NCBI GenBank assembly: GCA_025358115.1 | Contig: JANYKQ010000047.1 | Span: 1 to 64,000 of the forward strand | Length of the DNA stretch: 64,000 nt | Direction: 5' to 3' | Source: Methanomicrobiales archaeon | GTDB lineage: Archaea; Halobacteriota; Methanomicrobia; Methanomicrobiales; Methanospirillaceae | Part shown: positions 1 through 7,107 of the stretch, in pieces | Layout: the number at the start of each line of letters is the position of its first letter | Position numbering within the stretch: position 1 is the first letter of the stretch | The notes under the pieces: generated by a model | What the model was told of the DNA's origin: nothing | Databases searched by the model: none | What the model saw: only the letters and a program-made list of their open reading frames with translations | Program-made: the position numbers and the translations under genes

Positions 1-1
1 G

Positions 2-1129
2 ATGACCATCAACGCCTCGATGGAGACCAAGGATCCGGCCGGCGAACTGGTAGCCCCCAACGGGATCCGGTTCAAAAAGAAACCGGACGGACTGACACGG
101 AGCATCATATCCGAACTGCTTAAAGAGCGGGACGACAAGAAGGCGCTGCGCAACAAGTACGAATTCGGATCCCCGAATTATGTGCTCTACGATATGCAGC
201 AGAACGTGCTCAAGGTGATCATGAACACCTACTATGGTGTCTCGGGCTACACCCGCTTCCGGCTCTTTGACCGGGAAATTGGCTCCGCAGTCACGTCCGT
301 GGGCCGGGCGATCATCGAGCACACCCGGCGCGTGATCGAACAGGAAGGCTACACGGTGATCTACGGGGACACCGATTCCTGCATGGTGCACCTGCCCCCG
401 AATCTGGACCGGGAAGCAACGATTGCAACAGCCCGTGCCATCGAGAAAAAACTCAATGAGCGTTACCAGGAGTTCGCTCTTAAGGAACTGAATGCCGATG
501 TCCATTACTTCTCGATCAAGTTCGAGAAGATCTATGAACGGTTCTTCCAGGCCGGCAAGAAGAAGCGGTACGCCGGGCACCTGGTCTGGAAGGAGGGTAA
601 GGATGTCGATGAAGTGGATATTGTTGGTTTTGAGATCCGCAGAAGCGATACGCCCCAGATCACCAAGGTCGTGCAGCAGCGGGTGATGGAGATGATCCTC
701 AAAGGAGAGGAGTACGCGATAATCAAGTCTTTCCTTTCCGGTGTGATCACAAAATACCGGGGTGGGAAATATACCCTGGATGAGATCGGCATCCCCGGAG
801 GGATCGGCAAATCCCTGGATGATTACGGGAATGATGATGCCCAGGTCCGGGGGGCAAAATATGCCAACGTGCATCTCAAGACCGAGTTTGGCAAGGGGAG
901 CAAGCCCAAGCGGATCTATATCCGGACGGTTACGTCAAAATACCCGAAGACCGATGTGCTCTGCTTCGAGTACGGCGACCAGGTTCCTCCCGAGTTTGTC
1001 GTGGATCTGGAACTGATGCTGGACAAGACGATCAAGCAGCCGATCTCCCGGATTATTGAGGCGCTCGGGTGGAGCTGGGATGATGTGGATCCCCAGCGGA
1101 CAACGCTTGCCCAGTGGGGACTTGGCTGA
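2..1129 (+). CDS. polB: Family B DNA polymerase, C-terminal part (cut by window edge)
   Basis: This is the 3' part of a replicative family B DNA polymerase; the 5' end lies outside the window and the first ATG here is internal. Motif B is visible as K71-V-I-M-N-T-Y-Y-G. Motif C, YGDTDS at residues 121-126, carries the two catalytic aspartates of the palm. The thumb region follows and the reading frame ends normally with TGA. The next gene (proC) converges on it, with two GC-rich hairpins between. The exonuclease domain cannot be judged. The family call is firm; whether it is the main replicase PolB1 is inference. Confidence 0.93.
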   Translation: MTINASMETKDPAGELVAPNGIRFKKKPDGLTRSIISELLKERDDKKALRNKYEFGSPNYVLYDMQQNVLKVIMNTYYGVSGYTRFRLFDREIGSAVTSVGRAIIEHTRRVIEQEGYTVIYGDTDSCMVHLPPNLDREATIATARAIEKKLNERYQEFALKELNADVHYFSIKFEKIYERFFQAGKKKRYAGHLVWKEGKDVDEVDIVGFEIRRSDTPQITKVVQQRVMEMILKGEEYAIIKSFLSGVITKYRGGKYTLDEIGIPGGIGKSLDDYGNDDAQVRGAKYANVHLKTEFGKGSKPKRIYIRTVTSKYPKTDVLCFEYGDQVPPEFVVDLELMLDKTIKQPISRIIEALGWSWDDVDPQRTTLAQWGLG

Positions 1130-1294
1130 GATTTTTTTTAAGCTCGTAGGAACGCACATGAACGGGGTTCACACCCGAATCATGAAAACCGGTACCATGA
1201 TCCGGGGTAATGATGATCCCCCGCTTCAGGGCCTCTCATAGGCACGGCGGGGCAAAGAAGTTTCCCTGCATTTTTATTTTAGTCATTCATCTGC

Positions 1295-1385
1295 CGCACG
1301 GGAAGCCCCGTCTTCCGATAGGGGGGTCAAGGGGGTGCTCCCCTTGGGATGCCTCCCCCTCTGGGGGAGAGAGGGGGTCACCCTC
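1295..1385. repeat. GC-rich hairpin region between convergent polB and proC
   Basis: Two perfect 7-bp hairpins lie in tandem: CAAGGGG/CCCCTTG at 1328-1346 (5-nt loop) and CTCCCCC/GGGGGAG at 1353-1369 (3-nt loop). The left part (about 1297-1316) matches, in the opposite orientation, part of the GC-rich repeat at 58392-58420. The position between two converging genes would suit a bidirectional transcription end, but similarity to other intergenic copies suggests a dispersed element. The rest of the 1130-1464 gap is A/T-rich with no convincing gene. Confidence 0.55.
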
Positions 1386-1464
1386 ATAAATCCTGAAGAA
1401 GATTAGCATGTAATGGAAAAACGATTTTTTCTTGAGAACTTTTTTTTTAATTATTGGATCCATA

Positions 1465-2310
1465 TCAAAATTCCCGGCCCAGCAACCGGTCCGCTTCCGC
1501 ACGCACATCCGTCTTTCTCAGCCCGTATTTTGCGAGCGTCCGCTGGATGAGCGTGTCGTAAACCCGGGGCATATCGGACTGGAGCTGCTTTACTCCCTCT
1601 TCAGTGATCCCGCCGGGGGTTGCCACACGGCGCAGGATCGTTTCTACCGGATATCCTTGTTCATCGAGAAGCCGGGCGGTGCCAGAGAGCGTGGAGACGG
1701 CCAGCAGGTGAGCCTGCTCTTCTGACAGGGTACTGTGCCGGACCGCAGCACGGGCAAACTCGTCGATCAGGACTGCGATCAGGGCCGGGCCGCAGCTGGT
1801 GAGATCCGTGGCAACATCAATATTCTCCTCATCGATTACCACAACGTTTCCCAGTGCACGAAAGAGATCGTCAGTCTCCTTTGCTGCGCTTTGGGTGACC
1901 GCAGCGTTATGACAGAGCAGGGTGACTCCCGAACTCATCTCGCCCGTCAGGCTCGGGACAACCCGGGTGACCGGGCCGGGGAAAAAGCGGGCAATCTGCT
2001 CCATCGGGAGGCAGGCGGCTATGGATACCAGGTGGGTATCTTCCTGAAGGTCACCGGAAATTTCTGAAAGGACCCGGATGGTGTCAAGAGGTTTGGTGCA
2101 GAGCAGGACCCGGCTGCACTGCCGGACAAGGGTGCAGTTGTTCTCTGCAACCTGTACTGACGGGTATTTTTCAAACAGTGAGGTGAGCGCTGCGGGATGA
2201 CGGGTACTTACCCGGACGTCTTCTGGCTCCAGGAACTTTTTGTCCAGCAGCCCCCGTACGATCATGCTCCCCATGCTCCCGTAGCCAATGAAACCCGTTT
2301 TTGTATTCAT
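1465..2310 (-). CDS. proC: Pyrroline-5-carboxylate reductase
   Basis: The protein reduces 1-pyrroline-5-carboxylate to proline with NAD(P)H, the last step of proline synthesis. An N-terminal Rossmann motif (GFIGYGSMG) binds the dinucleotide, and the C-terminal dimerisation domain carries the family hallmark TPGGITEEG. Length, about 281 residues, is normal for ProC. The ATG at 2308-2310 is preferred; an in-frame TTG nine bases upstream only adds three residues. The gene stands alone, converging with polB and divergent from the PAS sensor at 2572. A remote paralogue with another imino-acid substrate cannot be ruled out. Confidence 0.88.
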   Translation of the reverse strand: MNTKTGFIGYGSMGSMIVRGLLDKKFLEPEDVRVSTRHPAALTSLFEKYPSVQVAENNCTLVRQCSRVLLCTKPLDTIRVLSEISGDLQEDTHLVSIAACLPMEQIARFFPGPVTRVVPSLTGEMSSGVTLLCHNAAVTQSAAKETDDLFRALGNVVVIDEENIDVATDLTSCGPALIAVLIDEFARAAVRHSTLSEEQAHLLAVSTLSGTARLLDEQGYPVETILRRVATPGGITEEGVKQLQSDMPRVYDTLIQRTLAKYGLRKTDVRAEADRLLGREF

Positions 2311-2571
2311 ATGCAACAACCCGTTCCGGATCCATGGGACACAATCAGGTAAATATTCCCCTGGATGCTCCGGTCACCCTATTGTTTTATACTCACACAT
2401 GCAAGAAAGAGTCACGCGGGAATCGGTAAAATGAACTCTGATCTATTAAAGTAAATTGTCAAACAAAAACAAAATTTATTAATAACGATTGGTGCAATTA
2501 AGTTTCATATCTCTCTTATACAATACTGCCGTGGGCAGCGCATGAGACGGGCATAAGGGATTGGGGAAAAT

Positions 2572-3924
2572 ATGACAGGTTCGAATATTTTTGTTGAGCG
2601 CGACGAGAGTTTTGTCAATCTCTGGTTGTTCATTGTCATCAATACGACAATTCTTGCTCTCCTGATCAATATACTGAGCCTGAATTATGGTTCCAATGAC
2701 GTAGCCCCGTATCTTCTCTACATCCCGGTGGTCATTGCATCCTACTGGTATTCCAGCCGGGGTCCCATTTTTGCGGTGATCATCTCCCTGGCGTACATGG
2801 GTCTTGTATACTATTTTACTCATGGCGCTCTCGGGGAACTGGTTGCTTCGTCCATCAAATGTTATATCCTCATCGGGGTTTCGGTCGTAGTATCGAGCCT
2901 TGCAACCCATATGCGGAAGAACGAGGTGAAGTATCGCGGGATCTTCAACCACTCGGAAGCGGGTATCGGCCTTGTCAACAGTTCGGATCTCTCCATTGCA
3001 GAAGTGAACAAGCGTTTTGCAGACATGCTCGGGTATACTACTGAAGAACTCACCCACATCTCTTTTGCAGATCTCTGGCTGGAACCCCCGGTAAAAGACA
3101 CGTTCTTCAACCAGCTCAATCTCCATGAAAACGTAGAGAATCTTGAGACACGGTTCAAAACGCAGACAGGTAAGGATTGCTGGGTCCTCATCTCTGCAGG
3201 AAAACTGCCGGACAAACAGTTTGTCTGTACTATCATCGATATCACTGACCGCAAAAAAGCGGAAGCGGCACTCCTTATCAAGGATCATGCGATCAGCTCG
3301 TCGATCAATGCAATTGTAATCCTGGACCTTGATTTCAATATCCAGTACGTGAACAGATCGCTCATGAAGATGCTCGAATATGATCTTGAACTGGAATTTT
3401 TAGGGAAACCCACCAGCCAGTTCTTTGCCTCACGACAGATTTTTGATGAGATCCGCGAGATGCTGCCAAAAAAAGGCAGCTGGTTTGGGGAAGTTGTCCT
3501 GGTAAAATATTCCAAATCACCTATTTTCGTCCTGATCTGGATAAATATGGTGAAAGATGAGACCGGAAAACCGATCTGCATCATGGCATCATTCATCGAT
3601 ATCACCGTTCGCAAACAGATGGAACTGGTCAAGCGGGAAGCGCTCGAGCAGATCGAGCAGAACATCGAACAGTTTGCCATCCTTGGCGACCATATCAGGA
3701 ACCCGCTTGCCGTCATCATGGGTCTTTCCAGCCTGGCACCGGGCGAGATCACCGATAAGATCATTCTCCAGGCCCGGGAGATAGACCGTATCATCACCCA
3801 GCTGGATATGGGCTGGATCGAATCCGAGAAAGTGCGTGACTTCATCAAGCGCTATTACCTGGTAGGCACAGAGGCCAGGGTAAATTCCAAAGAAGAGCCG
3901 AAGAAAAAGTACCCGTCTCCATAA
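2572..3924 (+). CDS. Membrane PAS-domain sensor without a kinase ATPase domain
   Basis: Residues about 15-112 form a hydrophobic multi-helix membrane module containing PYLLYIP and an SRG turn. Two PAS domains follow (about 120-230 and 237-350), each closing with the DIT.RK signature. The end (355-430) has a HisKA-like helix, LGDHIRNPLAVIMG, with H374 as candidate phospho-acceptor. There is no HATPase_c domain: the N, G1 and G2 boxes are absent, and the protein ends after a conserved-looking GWIESEKVRDF segment. It may be phosphorylated by another kinase or act by protein contact. Its membrane module resembles that of the kinase at 49051-51957. The ligand is unknown. Confidence 0.8.
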   Translation: MTGSNIFVERDESFVNLWLFIVINTTILALLINILSLNYGSNDVAPYLLYIPVVIASYWYSSRGPIFAVIISLAYMGLVYYFTHGALGELVASSIKCYILIGVSVVVSSLATHMRKNEVKYRGIFNHSEAGIGLVNSSDLSIAEVNKRFADMLGYTTEELTHISFADLWLEPPVKDTFFNQLNLHENVENLETRFKTQTGKDCWVLISAGKLPDKQFVCTIIDITDRKKAEAALLIKDHAISSSINAIVILDLDFNIQYVNRSLMKMLEYDLELEFLGKPTSQFFASRQIFDEIREMLPKKGSWFGEVVLVKYSKSPIFVLIWINMVKDETGKPICIMASFIDITVRKQMELVKREALEQIEQNIEQFAILGDHIRNPLAVIMGLSSLAPGEITDKIILQAREIDRIITQLDMGWIESEKVRDFIKRYYLVGTEARVNSKEEPKKKYPSP

Positions 3925-3955
3925 ATCCCCGGTCGTTCCCGGTGCTGTGAAACAA

Positions 3956-5908
3956 TCAGGTGTGCGGGTTCTTTCCCGCCTCTTTTAACCGCTCATTGAG
4001 TTTCTTGATCTGGTCCCGGAGCGCAATCGCCCGCTCGAAGTCGAGGCTGTCAGCGGCATCCCGCATCTGTTTCTCGATATCGATGATCACGTTGGGGATC
4101 TCGTTTTTCGGCACATGTTTTGTATCGGTCAGCTCGACTTCTTTTTCCTTGACCGGCTTGATGATGGTGAGCGGAACGATGTTATGCTCGGTGTTGTACC
4201 GGACCTGCATCTCGCGCCGCCGTTTGGTCTCGGCCATAGCCCGCTTCATGGAGTCGGTCATGTTGTCGCCGTACAGGACAACTTTGCTGTTGACATTGCG
4301 GGCAGCCCGGCCAATGATCTGGATCAGGCTCCGGGCATCGCGGAGGAAACCTTCCTTATCCGCATCAAGGATGCCGATGAACCCGACTTCGGGGATGTCG
4401 AGCCCTTCCCGCAGCAGGTTGATTCCCACGAGCACATCGAACTTGCCCAGCCGGAGCTGGCGGATGATCTCGGTGCGTTCGAGCGTCTTGATATCGGAAT
4501 GGAGATACCGGGTCTTGATGCCCCGGTCCGCAAGGAACTCGGAGAGTTCTTCGGCCAGTTTTTTGGTAAGCGTCGTGATGAGGGCCCGGTCGCCCCGGGC
4601 AATGGTTGCCTGAACCTCGCGGATCACATCGTCCGTCTGCCCGGTGATCGGCCGGACCTCGACATTGGGATCAACCAGGCCCGTCGGGCGGATGATCTGT
4701 TCCACGAGCCGGTCCGAGTGCTTCAGTTCGTAATCCCCCGGTGTGGCAGAGACAAAGATCGTGCTGGTCATGTACTGCTCGAACTCATGGAATTTTAAGG
4801 GACGATTGTCGTACGCACTCGGCAGCCGGAACCCGTAATCGATTAAGGATTTCTTGCGCGAACGGTCGCCGTTGTACATGCCGTGGAGCTGAGGGATGGT
4901 CTGGTGGCTCTCATCGATGATCATGAGGAAATCTTCGGGGAAGTAATCGAGCAGGCAGTAGGGTTTCTCACCGGCCGAGCGGCCGTCAAAGTGCCGGGAG
5001 TAGTTCTCGATGCCCTTGGTTGAGCCGGTCTCTTCGATCATTTCCAGATCATAGTTGGTCCGCTGTTCAAGCCGGTGCGCCTCAAGCATGCCCAGCGTTG
5101 GCAGGACTTCGTCCAACTCTTTCCGTATAGTCTCGGCTGCCTTCTTCCGGGCACCTTCGGGAGTAACGAAGTGGCGGGCAGGATAGACATAGAAGTACTT
5201 CAGCTGTTCCTTCCGGTTGCCGGTGTTCTTGTCCACTTCGCTGATCCGCTCGATCTCGTCGCCGAACATCTCGATCCGGATGATGTCGTTGAAGTACCCG
5301 GGGATGATATCGATCGTATCGCCCTTGACCCGGAAACGGCCGGGCATCCGTTCGAGATCGTTTCGCTCGAAGAGGATATCGAGCAGCCTGCTCATGATGT
5401 CGGTACGGGAAATTTTCTGGCCCGCCGAGAGCTCGAACCCCATGTTCCGGAAGTTCTCGGGATTGCCGAGACCAAATATACAGGAGACGGAGGCGACCAC
5501 GATCACGTCGCGCCGGAACGAGAGCGAGGCGGTAGCCGAGAGGCGCATCATCTCGATCTTGGGGTTGATGGCCGAGTCCTTCTCGATATACTGGTCCTTT
5601 GAGGGGATGTAGGACTCGGGCTGGTAGTAGTCGTAATAGGAGACGAAGTACTCGACCCGGTTTGTGGGGAAGAAGTCGCAGAACTCGGCATAAAGCTGGG
5701 CGGCGAGCGTCTTGTTGTGGGCGAGCACGAGCGTAGGGCGGCCGGCAGATGCGATCACATTTGCCATCGTGTAGGTCTTGCCGGACCCGGTCACGCCGAG
5801 CAGTGTCTGGAGCCGTTCGCCTTTCTCCAGACCTTCGGTTAACTGTCGGATGGCTTCGGGCTGGGAGCCAGCCGGTGCGAATGGGGAGACGAGCTCGAAC
5901 TCAGTCAC
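3956..5908 (-). CDS. uvrB: Excinuclease ABC subunit B
   Basis: UvrB is the DNA-damage verification helicase of nucleotide excision repair. Walker A (GVTGSGKT, residues 38-45) sits in the first motor domain. The aromatic beta-hairpin region (YYDYYQPESY) that clamps the damaged strand is intact, as are the later helicase motifs (for example IGRAARN). A C-terminal UVR motif around SLDFERAIALRDQI would contact UvrC. At 650 residues it is full length. The start is GTG (5906-5908) reading MTEFELVSPF; no in-frame ATG is better placed. Neither uvrA nor uvrC is in the window. The Uvr system in methanogens is generally considered bacterial in origin. Confidence 0.97.
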   Translation of the reverse strand: MTEFELVSPFAPAGSQPEAIRQLTEGLEKGERLQTLLGVTGSGKTYTMANVIASAGRPTLVLAHNKTLAAQLYAEFCDFFPTNRVEYFVSYYDYYQPESYIPSKDQYIEKDSAINPKIEMMRLSATASLSFRRDVIVVASVSCIFGLGNPENFRNMGFELSAGQKISRTDIMSRLLDILFERNDLERMPGRFRVKGDTIDIIPGYFNDIIRIEMFGDEIERISEVDKNTGNRKEQLKYFYVYPARHFVTPEGARKKAAETIRKELDEVLPTLGMLEAHRLEQRTNYDLEMIEETGSTKGIENYSRHFDGRSAGEKPYCLLDYFPEDFLMIIDESHQTIPQLHGMYNGDRSRKKSLIDYGFRLPSAYDNRPLKFHEFEQYMTSTIFVSATPGDYELKHSDRLVEQIIRPTGLVDPNVEVRPITGQTDDVIREVQATIARGDRALITTLTKKLAEELSEFLADRGIKTRYLHSDIKTLERTEIIRQLRLGKFDVLVGINLLREGLDIPEVGFIGILDADKEGFLRDARSLIQIIGRAARNVNSKVVLYGDNMTDSMKRAMAETKRRREMQVRYNTEHNIVPLTIIKPVKEKEVELTDTKHVPKNEIPNVIIDIEKQMRDAADSLDFERAIALRDQIKKLNERLKEAGKNPHT

Positions 5909-5981
5909 GGTGCATAGGATCTGGAATTGTGATATTAAAAGGGATCGGGATGCGGCAGGAAAGTGATGGTACTTTTATGCG

Positions 5982-6431
5982 TTAGCGTTCTCCCTGCCGG
6001 GTCATGGGGCAGACATTGCATCCCACCATCTCGCCAAAGCAGAAGAGGAATCGTTCCCGGATGGTTCGCGGGAGTTTGTCTTCAGGTAGAGGAAAAAACC
6101 CGAAGCTCTTGTAAAACGAGATCAGGACAATGGTTGAGTGGATGAAGATCTGTTCGGAGCCGCATGCATCGATGAGTGCCTGGACCGCGAGCCGTGCATA
6201 GCCCCTGCCGCGGGATCTTTCACTGGCAAAGACGCAGTCCATCTCAAGCCCGTCCGTGTGCCGGGTACACCGGGCGGTAGCGGCAAGACTGCCATATTCA
6301 AAAACACCAAAGACCCGCTCTTCGGGCATGTCATTTTTCTGGCCGCGGTACTCTTCCCATAATTTTACTGCGAGCGGAAATTCTTCATATTTCAGCTCGC
6401 GCACTTCCGTTCCCGGTCCGGTTTCTGCCAT
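5982..6431 (-). CDS. GNAT-family N-acetyltransferase
   Basis: A single GNAT domain of about 149 residues. The acetyl-CoA pyrophosphate loop is visible as RSRGRGYAR, followed by the typical helix and a late FYKSFGF segment. The end carries a GEM.G..VCPM motif with two of the protein's cysteines near the C-terminus. The same motif and overall sequence recur in the C-terminal third of the protein at 53417-54706, so the two are paralogous. ATG at 6429-6431 is preferred over an upstream TTG because it begins the conserved domain. The substrate is unknown. Non-coding repeat A begins about 200 bp upstream. Confidence 0.8.
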   Translation of the reverse strand: MAETGPGTEVRELKYEEFPLAVKLWEEYRGQKNDMPEERVFGVFEYGSLAATARCTRHTDGLEMDCVFASERSRGRGYARLAVQALIDACGSEQIFIHSTIVLISFYKSFGFFPLPEDKLPRTIRERFLFCFGEMVGCNVCPMTRQGER

Positions 6432-6624
6432 TGCGTACCGGAGAATCTTTACTCCATTCCTATTTGAGCGTGACCATGTATGCAAAGAAGGGTACTGCCG
6501 GGGAAATGGACCGGAATTTTTCCCGCCGAATCATTTCGTACAAAAAAAAATTCAAAGATCCTTAAAAAAAAAATTCGATTTTTCCGGAACTTCCTGTACA
6601 GAATTTTCCTAAAAAAAATCTCCA

Positions 6625-7031
6625 CCAACCTCTTCCCCGTCACCGTCGTAAATCCCATTCTCCGACATAAACAACCCCCGCAACGCGCCCCAATCGCCAA
6701 ACCGGGCAAAAATAGAGGCGCATATAATGTCCTCCGGAGCCCCGTATTGCACTTTGGCGGCACTTTTTTTCCGATCCGCTACGTTTCATCCTTCCTTCTT
6801 TTCGCAGGAAAAACTCACCCAGATCCTGAAAACGGATGGATGAGCCCCGTTTTAAGTTTACTCAACCATGCACACCCGGATTGAATCCAAGCGTTTTACG
6901 GGTTTTTTTCAGAAATGTCCCGTTTGGCAAACCGGGCATTTTGCGAGGTTTTCAGGGGTTCAGGGCCCCCATTTTCATAACCCCCTTTAGCACCAAGCGG
7001 AGGGGGAATAGGGGGATTATCGAAGGGGAGG
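6625..7031. repeat. Long direct repeat, copy A
   Basis: About 400 bp, aligning along its whole length with 10534-10936 in the same orientation. Nearly identical blocks include CACCGTCGTAAA, GAGGCGCATATAATG, TTTCCGATCCGCTACGTTTCA, ACCATGCACACCCGGAT and the hairpin block at 6911-6943. One-base indels between the copies break every reading frame, so protein coding is unlikely. The copy sits just downstream of the 3' end of the FG-GAP gene. The remaining sequence from 6432 to 6624 is A/T-rich and holds no gene. Confidence 0.8.
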
Positions 7032-7107
7032 ATGTCAGAAACCGGGAATAAAATAGAGGATTTTATCATGGGCCGTTGGCCGGCACGGGATTTTTTGGAT
7101 TTCAGAA

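Noticed and set aside
3960-4798. Long plus-strand open frames opposite uvrB
   Set aside because: They are mirror frames of the well-supported uvrB gene, with Arg/Ser-rich or aspecific composition.
6449-6763. Open frame sharing MGFTTVTG with the open frame at 10528-10728 (minus strand)
   Set aside because: The shared peptide is a by-product of the DNA repeat; a one-base indel puts the conserved upstream part in different frames, so a conserved protein is unlikely.
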